Origin: JBBIMP01 sp037444305
Lineage (GTDB): Bacteria; Acidobacteriota; UBA6911
Reading direction: 5' to 3'
Length of the DNA stretch: 13,078 bases
NCBI GenBank assembly: GCA_037444305.1
Contig: JBBIMP010000075.1
Coordinates: 1 to 13,078, forward strand
Shown: piece by piece, positions 6,366 through 13,053 of the stretch
How the letters are laid out: each line of letters opens with the position of its first letter
Numbering within the stretch: position 1 is the stretch's first letter
Position numbers and translations under genes: made by a program
Notes under the pieces: model-generated
Seen by the model: the letters and a program-made list of their open reading frames with translations, nothing else
What the model was told of the DNA's origin: nothing
Databases searched by the model: none

Positions 6366-6910
6366 GTTGTGAAGATCTCGGACACCGGCAGGTTCAGTTC
6401 CGGCAGAAGCGGTGACGAGAGCCGTTCCGGGCAGCCGTAAACTCCGGCCGAGATGTAGCCCGGCTCGCCCCGGACGAGGACTTCCACGGTAGCGGCATCC
6501 GGATCCACGATCCAATACTCGCGCACGCCGTATTTGGCGTACAGTTTCCTCTTGAGGTGCAGGTCCCGTTGCCTGGTGGCCTCCGACAGGATTTCGATCG
6601 CCAGATCCGGGGGTCCCTGGATGTTGGCCTCCGTCAGGATCCCCTGCCGCTCTTTGGTCACGAAAAGCAGATCGGGCTGAACCACGTTCTCGGCGGAAAG
6701 AACCACATCGCAGGGGGCAAAAAAGACCTGGCCGGAGTCCCGTTCTTTGACATGGGCGCACAGGGCCGTTGCGAGTTCCCTCAGGATGCGCTGGTGCCGC
6801 AGGTACGGGGCCGGAACCACGAGGAGCTCTCCGTCGATGATTTCGTAGCGTTTGTCATCGGGGAGCTGGAGGTAGTCGTGGTAATTGAATCTGACGTTGG
6901 CGTGCGTCAT
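6347..6910 (-). CDS. Uma2 family (DUF820) putative restriction-like endonuclease
   Basis: A 187-aa protein of the Uma2/DUF820 family, with a PD-(D/E)XK nuclease-like fold. The family order is visible: YLQLPDDKRYEIIDGELLVV near the N-terminus, HQRILRELA, then VVQPDLLFV (core Asp), PPDLAIEILSEAT (core Glu), and KRKLYAKYGVREYWIVDPDA. Function is unproven in the family. The ATG at 6910 is preferred over the frame opening at 6949 because MTHANVRFNYHDYLQL is family-like and GAAGAAAG lies just upstream. The C-terminal residues AEHAE and the stop codon are encoded by repeat copy 6, so the native end may have been replaced. The rest looks intact. Confidence 0.88.
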   Translation of the reverse strand: MTHANVRFNYHDYLQLPDDKRYEIIDGELLVVPAPYLRHQRILRELATALCAHVKERDSGQVFFAPCDVVLSAENVVQPDLLFVTKERQGILTEANIQGPPDLAIEILSEATRQRDLHLKRKLYAKYGVREYWIVDPDAATVEVLVRGEPGYISAGVYGCPERLSSPLLPELNLPVSEIFTTAEHAE

Positions 6911-7040
6911 GGCTTTCTTCAAGTTAGCACCAGCGGCGCATCGAGGCAATGAGGTCTTCGCGCTCCAAGGCTCTCCCGCACCCGTTATGTTTCGCAGGCC
7001 CGCCTTTTCTTTCGTCTGTTTTGCCGGCGCTCTCTGCCTT

Positions 7041-7150
7041 CGGCGTTTTTCCGTGTGCTATTCAAGGGGGACGCGGATGAACGCGGACGGACGCGGAGCT
7101 GGCAGGTTTTGATCCGTGTTTTCCGCGTTTTTCCGCGTGCTATTCAAGGG
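7041..7150. repeat. ACGCGGA/TCCGCGT palindromic repeat, copy 7 (composite)
   Basis: This copy holds both loop types in series. TCCGTGTGCTATTCAAGGGG leads to three ACGCGGA words (7070-7096), then GCTGGCAGGTTTTGATCCGTG leads to TTCCGCGT words, and a second GCTATTCAAGGG ends it. It reads as an alternation of arm, loop A, inverse arm, loop B, arm, and is the most complete copy in the window. Confidence 0.9.
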
Positions 7151-7159
7151 TTGATAACG

Positions 7160-7582
7160 CTACATGGCCATGTCCACATTGCAGCGCAGGAGGACATCCA
7201 CGATGCGCTGCGCCGCCTTGCCGTCCCATTTCTCAGGGACGCGGCCCCTTGGAACCCCGTTATCCATCGCCTTCCGCGCCGCCGCCAGGATTCTGTCCGG
7301 ATCGGTCCCGACGATCACGAGATCCGGTTTCCCGGCCAGGCAGAGCTTCTCGAACTCGACCATCACCCTGGCGGTCTGCTCCGCGTGCGAGCCCGAGCCG
7401 ACGCCGAGGTCGATGTCCGGCCGGGGCATGCCGAGGTCGGCGAAGAAGCTCCGGCTCATCTTCTCGTCGTAGTGCTGGCCCGTGTGGACCAGCCGGTGCT
7501 TCAGCCGCTCCGGATGCCGGTTCATGGCCTCGATGATCGGCGCCATTTTCATGAAGTTGGGCCGGGCCCCAACGACATTTAG
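7160..7582 (-). pseudogene. wecB: Internally deleted UDP-GlcNAc 2-epimerase (WecB-type) gene
   Basis: The frame reads LNVVGARPNFMKMAPIIEAM at its start, then RLVHTGQHYDEKMS and KPDLVIV, which is the N-terminal portion of non-hydrolysing UDP-N-acetylglucosamine 2-epimerases. It then passes without a frame break to GTDPDRILAAARKAMDNG and GRVPEKWDGKAAQRIVDVLL, which is the extreme C-terminus. About 140 codons remain of some 360-380, so most of the central catalytic and UDP-binding region is missing. The join is near 7305-7315. No start codon precedes LNVV; the frame instead runs on as antisense of the insertion sequence. The gene is certainly non-functional. Intact relatives act in cell-surface polysaccharide synthesis. 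Confidence 0.85.
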
Positions 7583-7593
7583 CCTTCTCTGGC

Positions 7594-7645
7594 AAAAAAG
7601 CAGAAAACCGCTTGGCGGGGCTGGACAAATCCCGGCGTTTCTGCT
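7594..7645 (-). terminator. Probable rho-independent terminator
   Basis: On the minus strand AGCAGAAA (7645-7638) pairs with TTTCTGCT (7606-7599), with possible further pairing inside through CCGG/CCGC-type bases. The distal arm runs into six T residues (7599-7594). It would stop transcripts arriving from the regulator genes at 9727-10506 before the epimerase remnant. The long loop lowers confidence. Confidence 0.4.
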
Positions 7646-7648
7646 GCC

Positions 7649-9231
7649 GTAAGGTGGATGGATGTCGCTAACGCCGCTGCCAAACCAGGAACCCGGCCAT
7701 TCGGGATGCCTCGCCCCAGCTGGGGATGTGGTCGTCGTTGTTCCGCCCTTTTCGAGAGGCTCCGGAAATACATCGACCGTCTGGAACGCCATAATGAGCG
7801 ACTGCGGCGCGAACTCGACGACGCGCGGAGAAATCTTGGCAAGGCCACGAAAAAGCTCGCCGAGGACGAGAAGAAGCTCGCCGAGTTGGAGAAGGAGAAC
7901 TGCCAGCTCAAGCGAGACCTCGAAGCCAAGGCGCTTCCCCAAGACAAGCCGTGCTCACTATCGACTCCGTCGGCCATGCAACCGGCATACACTAAGCCTC
8001 CGGGCCGGAAGCGTTGCCGTAAACCGGGTCGCAAGAACGGGCATCCCGGCGCCTGTCGCCCCGCTCCGGTGCGAATCGACCGGACGGTGGAGCACAAACT
8101 CTCCGAATGCCCCAAGTGCCACAATCCGGTAGGCGAGCCCTGCGGCGCACATACCTGCATCACGGAGGACATTCCTCCCGTGCAGCCCACGGTCACCAAG
8201 CATGTCATCTACGAATACGCCTGTTCTCCCTGCGGCACCAAGGTAGAGGCTCCGATGACTGAGGCGCTGCCCAAGGCGACCTTGGGCTTGCGCCTGACCT
8301 TGCTTTCCGCCTTCCTTCATTACGCCCTGGGCATGACGACCCGCAACATCTGCACCTGGCTCCGCACTTTCTGCCAGTTTCAGGTCACCCCGGGAGGATT
8401 GGTGCTGAATTGGCAGCGCCTGGCCGAGCTTCTCAAGCCCGTCTATGACGATCTCGGCAAGGCCGCGAGGCTTTCGGCTGTGCTCAACGTCAATGAGAGC
8501 GGCTGGCGCATCTTCGGGCGCATAGCCTGGCTCTGGTGCTTCACGAGCAGGAAATTGGCCTACTACGTCCTGACGCCCTCCAGGGCCGGCCCTGTTGTTA
8601 AGAGCGTCTTGGGCAGCTTCTTCAAGGGGATCCTGATCACCGATTTCTTTGGCGCCTACAATCGGATCAAGGCGTTCGCGAAGCAGAGGTGTGTTGTTCA
8701 CCTGCTCCGTGAGATCAAGCAGGTATCTCTGCGCAACAACTCCGAAGAGTGGAAGCGCTTTGCTCGGCGCCTCAAGCGTCTGTTCCAAGATGCCCTGAAG
8801 CTGGTTATCGACCGGGACAAACTTGGAATGCAGGCGTATGAGAGCCGCGTCGCTGCCCTGCACGTGCGGTTGGCAACGGTCTTTGGCCGCTCCTACCGGG
8901 ATCGGGATTGCGCGCGCTTGGCGAAGCGACTGGACAAACATAGCGAGGAGCTGCTGACCTTCCTCTTACACCCGGGTGTCCCGGCAGACAACAATCACGC
9001 CGAAAGACAGATAAGATTTGCGGTGGTCATGCGGAAGAACTCCTATGGCAATCGATCCATGCGCGGGGCGCAAGCGCAGGCTATTCTGATGTCAATCTTC
9101 CGCACGTGCCAACTTCGAGGCATGGATCCCATCGTGTTCCTGGCAGAGTCGGTCGCCGCCGCCATTCGCTCTGGAACCCCCATTTCGATCCCAGATTCGC
9201 CCGAAATCTCCCAAGCGGCCTAAACAGTTAC
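7649..9231 (+). mobile_element. IS66-family insertion sequence (single-ORF type)
   Basis: Bounds are set by GTAA at 7649 and its inverse TTAC at 9228-9231; IS66 elements commonly end in GTAA. On the right this end falls exactly where the response-regulator homology stops. Beyond the first four bases the two ends show little similarity, and the 8-bp flanks (CTGCTGCC and GCGTCTCG) are not a target duplication, so the left boundary is uncertain. Only a TnpC-like transposase is present; the accessory tnpA and tnpB genes of classical IS66 are absent. Confidence 0.6.
7658..9223 (+). CDS. IS66 family transposase (TnpC-like)
   Basis: A 521-aa protein with the usual IS66 layout. There is an N-terminal coiled-coil (LRKYIDRLERHNERL to about residue 90), a basic linker (KPPGRKRCRKPGRKNGHPG), a zinc-binding segment with CPKC and CSPC pairs, the DDE domain, and a C-terminal RTCQLRGMDPIVFL. 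The second Asp (D329, in ITDFFGAYN) and the Glu (E449, in DNNHAERQIR) are present. The first catalytic Asp, normally in a DET-G-W-R motif, is Asn279 here (NVNESGWR, codon AAT). This should abolish transposition if the protein is otherwise standard. An in-frame ATG at 7706 is an alternative start. Confidence 0.93.
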   Translation: MDVANAAAKPGTRPFGMPRPSWGCGRRCSALFERLRKYIDRLERHNERLRRELDDARRNLGKATKKLAEDEKKLAELEKENCQLKRDLEAKALPQDKPCSLSTPSAMQPAYTKPPGRKRCRKPGRKNGHPGACRPAPVRIDRTVEHKLSECPKCHNPVGEPCGAHTCITEDIPPVQPTVTKHVIYEYACSPCGTKVEAPMTEALPKATLGLRLTLLSAFLHYALGMTTRNICTWLRTFCQFQVTPGGLVLNWQRLAELLKPVYDDLGKAARLSAVLNVNESGWRIFGRIAWLWCFTSRKLAYYVLTPSRAGPVVKSVLGSFFKGILITDFFGAYNRIKAFAKQRCVVHLLREIKQVSLRNNSEEWKRFARRLKRLFQDALKLVIDRDKLGMQAYESRVAALHVRLATVFGRSYRDRDCARLAKRLDKHSEELLTFLLHPGVPADNNHAERQIRFAVVMRKNSYGNRSMRGAQAQAILMSIFRTCQLRGMDPIVFLAESVAAAIRSGTPISIPDSPEISQAA

Positions 9232-9727
9232 GCGTCTCGCGCCGCGTCAGGTCGAATCCGTTGGTGCGCTTCTCCGCCTGCTCGGCCAGCACGGCGGCGC
9301 GGAAGCACTCGACGAGATCGGCAATCCCCTTCCGCCCGATCCAGTACTCCCCGTCCGCCACCGTCCGGACGCACTTGAACAGCAGCTCCGCCGGCGCGCC
9401 CTTCGGCAGGACGCCGCGCGCGCCCGCCTTCAGCGCGTCGATCACGTGGAACCGGTCGACCTGCTCCGCCAGAATGACCGACCGCACCTGCAGCGGCTCG
9501 CACGCCAGCCGCCCGGCGACCTCCAGCCCGCCGGGCCGCTCCAGCGGCAGTCCCAGCAGCAGGACGTCCGGCTTCAGCTCCGCGGCCTTCTCCAGCGCCT
9601 CCCTGCCCGTGACCGCCTGGCCCACGACGCGGAAGCCGGGCTCCTCCTCCAGCAGGTGGCGCAGCGCCTCGCAGAACATAGCCTGGCTGTCGGCCACCAG
9701 GATGCGGATTTCGCGCGCAGGCTTCAC
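9092..9727 (-). pseudogene. NarL-type response regulator truncated by IS66
   Basis: From a GTG at 9727, preceded by GGGGGA, the product has a receiver-like domain (EIRILVADSQAMFCEALRHL onward) and reaches the first helix of a LuxR-type HTH (GFDLTRRET). It then enters IS66 antisense at 9231 and stops at 9092 after about 46 foreign residues. The recognition helix is lost, so DNA binding is gone. The receiver also lacks the phosphorylatable Asp: DVLLLGLP has Gly59 in its place, and only one of the two N-terminal acidic residues remains (AD-S). The conserved Lys of VLPKGAP is kept. It starts 11 nt after the stop of a paralogous regulator and is cotranscribed with it. Confidence 0.85.
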
Positions 9728-9738
9728 GGCGGCTCCCC

Positions 9739-10506
9739 CTATGGCCCGGCCACCAGGCCGTGGTGGATGGCGAAGAGCACCAGCTCGAGGCGGTTGTACA
9801 CCCCGGTCTTGTCGAAGATGCTCGTCATGTGGTGCTTCACCGTGTCTTCGCTTATCGAGAATTTCTGCGCGATCTCCCGGTTGGACCGGCCCGAGACCGC
9901 GGCGGCCACGACCTCCAGCTCGCGCTTCGTCAGGCCGAAGGTCCTCGCCGGTGCGGCTACCTCCGGCACGCGCGCGATCTTCCGCACCTTCTTGCCGCTG
10001 GGCGCCAGCGCCGCGTCCCCGAACCAGCGCATCCCGTCCATCACGGAGCGGATCCCCGCCACGAGTGCGGCACAGCCGGACTCCTTCAGGACCACGCCTC
10101 TCACGCCCAGGCTGAAGAAGTCCGCCGGCTCGCCGGCCGCCTCGGCCGGGGCCAGCAGGACGATGCGCGCCCCGCTGCACGACTTCGCCAGGCGCCGCAG
10201 CAACTTGCACTCGGAGGGGTCGTTCGCCGGAAAATCGACGAGGAGGACGTCGGGCTTCAACTCGCCGGCCAGCCGGAGGGCTTCCTCGCCGCCGTCGGAG
10301 TCGGCCACGACCTCAACGCCCGGCTCCTTGCCCAGAAGCTTCCGCAGCCCGGCGCGGAAGATCGGCTTGCCGCCGGCCAGGAGAATTCGAATCGGTTCGT
10401 CGCCGTTTTTTGAGGCCAATGCCAAAGCCAGTCCAGGGCTGCACTCCGCGAGCCCTGCAAAAAACGAAACTGTTAACGGATCGCCCTCCGGCCCAAGGCC
10501 GGGCAC
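9739..10506 (-). CDS. NarL/FixJ-type regulator with degenerate receiver domain
   Basis: A 255-aa protein with a receiver domain (about residues 39-155) and an intact LuxR-type HTH: LTKRELEVVAAAVSGRSNRE, IAQKFSISEDTVKHHMTSIF and KTGVYNRLEL. The phospho-acceptor Asp91 (DVLLVDFP) and the signalling Lys (VVLKES) are present. The acidic pair that binds magnesium is replaced by Gly45-Gly46 (LLAGGKPIF), so phosphorylation by the usual route is doubtful. The start is uncertain: GTG at 10506 lacks a Shine-Dalgarno sequence, and TTG codons at 10425 or 10419 would put the first strand near the N-terminus. No histidine kinase gene is adjacent. The next gene is a truncated paralogue. Confidence 0.9.
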   Translation of the reverse strand: MPGLGPEGDPLTVSFFAGLAECSPGLALALASKNGDEPIRILLAGGKPIFRAGLRKLLGKEPGVEVVADSDGGEEALRLAGELKPDVLLVDFPANDPSECKLLRRLAKSCSGARIVLLAPAEAAGEPADFFSLGVRGVVLKESGCAALVAGIRSVMDGMRWFGDAALAPSGKKVRKIARVPEVAAPARTFGLTKRELEVVAAAVSGRSNREIAQKFSISEDTVKHHMTSIFDKTGVYNRLELVLFAIHHGLVAGP

Positions 10507-10533
10507 TCTGGGGGATGAGTGCCGGCGACTTTT

Positions 10534-10561
10534 TATATACGGACTAACTTATAGCTTTGAA
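10534..10561 (-). promoter_or_regulatory. Candidate promoter of the regulator pair
   Basis: On the minus strand, TTCAAA (10561-10556), a 16-nt spacer and TATATA (10539-10534) precede the GTG at 10506 by a leader of about 20 nt. The interval 10507-10617 is clearly AT-richer than the flanking genes and holds nothing else that I recognise. Confidence 0.4.
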
Positions 10562-10617
10562 TATCGACCCAGTAAAGAGAAATCGGGAGCGACAGAACGC
10601 GAAAGCCTCCACGTATG

Positions 10618-11169
10618 TCAGATTTTATTAATCAGCTGGATCAGATCGCAGGAGGTGAAATCCGGCGGGTGGACGGGATATACCGGGATGCGCGCCAGCG
10701 CCCTCATGATGGGCGGCGGCCAGGGGGACGCTGCCGGATTGTAACCGCTTGCGGCGGCCGCGTGCGCCCGCTCCAGGAGCCTCTCGGCGCTCTCCTTGAA
10801 TTCGGAAAGGTCGTAGCGCAGCACGGCGAGGCAGAGGTCCGGCTCGACGAGGCCGGCGGCGCGGTTCCCTTCCAGGATCACGTTGCGGTTTTCCGCCTGC
10901 AGCCGCAGGAGCGCCTCCCGCACCTCGGCTTCTTCCCGGCCGCCCGTGCGCACGAGGTACGCGCGCGCGGCGCCGGCGGCAAGATATCTCTGCGTATCGC
11001 TGCTCCCTTCGGGGTCCGTCTCTTCCGTAACCAGCGCCGCCGCGCCGTGCGCGTGCGGCGTGAGCTTCACCGCCGTCCACTGGAAATCGCGCAGAGCGGC
11101 GATGATCCCCGCAATCACCGAGGTCTTGCCCGTGCGGCGCGCGTGCCCGCCGACGACGATCACCGGCAT
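10618..11169 (-). CDS. P-loop NTPase of the BioD/MobB-like (SIMIBI) type
   Basis: A 183-aa protein that opens with MPVIVVGGHARRTGKTSVIA. The spacing G-x5-GKTS fits the P-loop of SIMIBI-class proteins such as BioD, CobB and MobB. AVKLTPHAHG follows at residue 33 and VILEGNRAAGLVEPDLCLAV, which resembles a Walker-B-like strand, sits in the middle. The substrate is unknown; a cofactor-related role is only an analogy. The ATG lies 4 nt after the stop of the upstream dehydrogenase gene, so the two form an operon with coupled translation. No signal peptide or membrane segment is seen. It ends ahead of the AT-rich gap that precedes the regulator genes. Confidence 0.75.
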   Translation of the reverse strand: MPVIVVGGHARRTGKTSVIAGIIAALRDFQWTAVKLTPHAHGAAALVTEETDPEGSSDTQRYLAAGAARAYLVRTGGREEAEVREALLRLQAENRNVILEGNRAAGLVEPDLCLAVLRYDLSEFKESAERLLERAHAAAASGYNPAASPWPPPIMRALARIPVYPVHPPDFTSCDLIQLINKI

Positions 11170-11173
11170 GGCG

Positions 11174-11935
11174 TCACCGGGCGCAGGTCTGGTGGCGCCC
11201 GCCGTCGACCGCGTGGCATGCGCCGGTGATCCAGGAGGACTTATCCGAGGCGAGGAAGACGATCATGTTCGCGATGTCCTCCGGCACGCCGACGCGGCCG
11301 AGCGGGTGCGTCGACTCGCTGTGCTCCAGAAAGGCGGCGTACTTCGCCTCGTCCATGCCGCTGCGGCGGTGCAGGTTGCTGACGACGACGCCCGGGTTGA
11401 CGGCGTTCACCCTTATGCCCTTCGGGGCCAGCTCCAGCGCGGCGCAGCGCGTCAGCTGGTCCACCGCCGCCTTGCTCACGCAGTAGGCGAGCACGCCGGG
11501 GAAGGCGCGCGTCCCGGTCACGCTGCTCACGTTCACGATGCTCCCGCCGTCCCTCATGTGGGGCACGGCCAGCTGCATCAGGCGAAAGACCGAGTCGAGG
11601 TTGATCTCGAGCAGCGCGCGCCAGTCGGCCATCGAGGTGCTCTCCAGCGTGCCGCTGCCGATGATCCCGGCGCAGTTCACGAGGATGTCCAGGCCGCCGA
11701 AGACCCCGACGGTTTCGGCCACGAGGCGTTCGCGGTCGGCGTCCGAGCGCAGGTCGGCGATGAACGAGACCGCTTCGCCGCCGGCTTCGCCGATGTGCTC
11801 CGCGACCTGCTGCAGCTCCGCCGCCGACCTTCCCGTGAGCGCCACGCGCGCGCGCCCCTCCGCCAGCATCAGGGCCGCGGCCCTGCCGATCCCGCTGCTC
11901 GCGCCCGTGACGAGCGCGACCTTCCCGTTGAGCAT
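11174..11935 (-). CDS. Short-chain dehydrogenase/reductase (classical SDR)
   Basis: A 253-aa classical SDR. The cofactor motif TGASSGIG is near residue 10, ADLRSD follows, and NCAGI is the NNAG-type motif. The catalytic Ser lies in VNVSSVTG, and YCVSK supplies the YxxxK pair. PKGIRVNAVNPGVV and the C-terminal FLASDKSSWITG end a typical FabG-like protein. It should reduce or oxidise a carbonyl or alcohol with NAD(P)(H); the substrate cannot be told. The frame is open to 11974, but AGGAGG placed 6 nt before the ATG at 11935 decides the start. It is cotranscribed with the P-loop gene and divergent from the hydrolase gene. Confidence 0.93.
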   Translation of the reverse strand: MLNGKVALVTGASSGIGRAAALMLAEGRARVALTGRSAAELQQVAEHIGEAGGEAVSFIADLRSDADRERLVAETVGVFGGLDILVNCAGIIGSGTLESTSMADWRALLEINLDSVFRLMQLAVPHMRDGGSIVNVSSVTGTRAFPGVLAYCVSKAAVDQLTRCAALELAPKGIRVNAVNPGVVVSNLHRRSGMDEAKYAAFLEHSESTHPLGRVGVPEDIANMIVFLASDKSSWITGACHAVDGGRHQTCAR

Positions 11936-11940
11936 GCGAT

Positions 11941-11985
11941 CCTCCTTTGACGAGTGACGGGTATAATACCGCATTTGGGAGTGAG
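11941..11985. promoter_or_regulatory. Divergent promoter region with palindromic -10
   Basis: GGTAT-A-ATACC (11960-11970) is a perfect inverted repeat containing TATAAT (11962-11967) for the plus-strand hydrolase gene and TATTAT on the minus strand for the dehydrogenase gene. AGGAGG (minus, 11946-11941) and GGAGTGAGG (plus, about 11978-11986) serve the two starts. Only 53 bp separate the genes. No good -35 boxes are apparent. Confidence 0.45.
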
Positions 11986-11988
11986 GCG

Positions 11989-12978
11989 ATGAACGGGTTC
12001 CAGGAATTCAGGCCTCCCTTGTGGCTGCGCAACGCGCACCTGCAGACCGTCTACGCCTCCCACAAGCCGAGGCGGTGGGACTACGGCTGGCGATCGGCCG
12101 AGCCGGTGAAGATCAGCATCGGCGACGAAGGGGAGCTGCTGGGCGAAATGTCGTGGCAGCCGGGGCCGAGCGCGGCCTCGCCCGCGCTCTTCCTCCTGCA
12201 CGGCCTCGAGGGGAGCGTGAACTCCGGGTACATGATCGGCATCGGCCGCAAGGCGTACGCGCGCGGGTTTCACACGCTGCGCGTCAACCTGCGCAACTGC
12301 GGCGGCACGGAGCGCCTGACGCCGACGCTCTACTGCGCCGCGCTGTCGCGCGACGTGGGGAGCATCGCGCGGCACCTGCGGGAGAAGTGCGGGCTGGAGC
12401 GGGTGTACGCCGCGGGGGTCTCGCTCGGCGGGAGCCTCCTGCTGAAGCACCTCGGGGAGGAGGGGGAGAAAGCCGCGGAGTGGATCCGGGGGGCGGCGGT
12501 CATGAGCGTCCCGCTCGACCTCGCGGCCGGCGTGGCGAAGATGGAGCAGGGGTGGAACGTTCTGTACGGCCGGCATTTTGTCCGCCGGCTGGTGGAGACG
12601 CTGCGGCGCAAGGCGGAGTTCTTCCCCGGGATCGCGGATATGGAGCGGGTGGGAAGGATACGGTCGCTGCGCGAGTTCGACGACGTGGTGACGGCGCCAC
12701 ATTTCGGCTTTCGCGACGCGGAGGAGTATTACCGGCTGTCGAGCGCGGGGCCGAAGCTGGGCGGCATCGCCGTCCCGACGCTGATCGTGCAGGCGCAGGA
12801 CGACCCGATCGTGCCGTTCGAGTCGTACGGGCAGTTCGATGTCGAGGGGAATCCGAAGCTGCGGCTGCTGGCGACGGCGCGCGGCGGGCACGCGGGGTTC
12901 TATGCGGCGTCGGCGGACGGGGACCCGGACCGCTACTGGGCCGAATCCCGCCTTGTCGACTTCCTCTGCGGCGGATAA
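11989..12978 (+). CDS. YheT-like alpha/beta hydrolase
   Basis: A 329-aa protein of the YheT/ABHD group (COG0429-type). It begins with the characteristic FRPPLWLRNAHLQTVY. It then has the oxyanion-loop region LLHGLEGSVNSGYM, LRVNLRNCGGTE, the nucleophile elbow GVSLGGSLLLKHLGE, the acid in QAQDDPIVPFE and the His in RGGHAGF. A complete Ser-Asp-His triad is therefore visible. It is probably cytoplasmic, as there is no signal peptide; the natural substrate of bacterial YheT is not established. The start at ATG 11989 is chosen over an in-frame TTG at 11947 because of the adjacent GGAGTGAGG. The TAA stop overlaps the A-run that is the T-tract of the opposite-strand terminator. Confidence 0.92.
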   Translation: MNGFQEFRPPLWLRNAHLQTVYASHKPRRWDYGWRSAEPVKISIGDEGELLGEMSWQPGPSAASPALFLLHGLEGSVNSGYMIGIGRKAYARGFHTLRVNLRNCGGTERLTPTLYCAALSRDVGSIARHLREKCGLERVYAAGVSLGGSLLLKHLGEEGEKAAEWIRGAAVMSVPLDLAAGVAKMEQGWNVLYGRHFVRRLVETLRRKAEFFPGIADMERVGRIRSLREFDDVVTAPHFGFRDAEEYYRLSSAGPKLGGIAVPTLIVQAQDDPIVPFESYGQFDVEGNPKLRLLATARGGHAGFYAASADGDPDRYWAESRLVDFLCGG

Positions 12979-13043
12979 AAAAAACAGCCACGAATTCCAC
13001 GAATTCCACGAAATATTTTTTTGATTCGTGGAATTCGTGGCTG
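12977..13043 (-). terminator. Strong terminator of the 5S rRNA operon, made of 9-bp repeats
   Basis: A 20-bp perfect stem (12985-13004 with 13024-13043) is followed on the minus strand by eight T residues (12984-12977). The plus strand shows three tandem 9-bp units, CCACGAATT, CCACGAATT and CCACGAAAT (12988-13014), and the same words inverted on the other side. It is therefore also an interspersed-type palindromic repeat. It sits a few bases beyond the 5S 3' end and abuts the hydrolase stop. Confidence 0.8.
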
Positions 13044-13053
13044 CGATTTAAAT

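Noticed and set aside
2581..7150. Integron cassette array with attC sites
   Set aside because: The repeats lack the GTTRRRY/RYYYAAC core boxes, no integrase gene or attI is present in the window, and the spacing words are of a different kind. Only the layout is integron-like.
7958..8941. Minus-strand open frame of 327 codons inside the IS66 element
   Set aside because: It is fully antisense to the transposase gene, which has clear family motifs. The frame shows no recognisable domain.
7599..9218. CCGCTTGG (7608) and CCAAGCGG (9211) as terminal inverted repeats of the insertion sequence
   Set aside because: Only 8 bp match, with no extension, and the right copy lies inside the transposase C-terminal coding region. 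It is more likely chance than a true end.
9261..10744. Plus-strand open frames opposite the regulator genes
   Set aside because: They are Ser/Arg/Pro-rich shadows of two well-recognised minus-strand regulators.
10615..11950. Plus-strand open frames opposite the P-loop and dehydrogenase genes
   Set aside because: The minus-strand frames carry full family motifs and good ribosome-binding sites; the plus-strand products have none.
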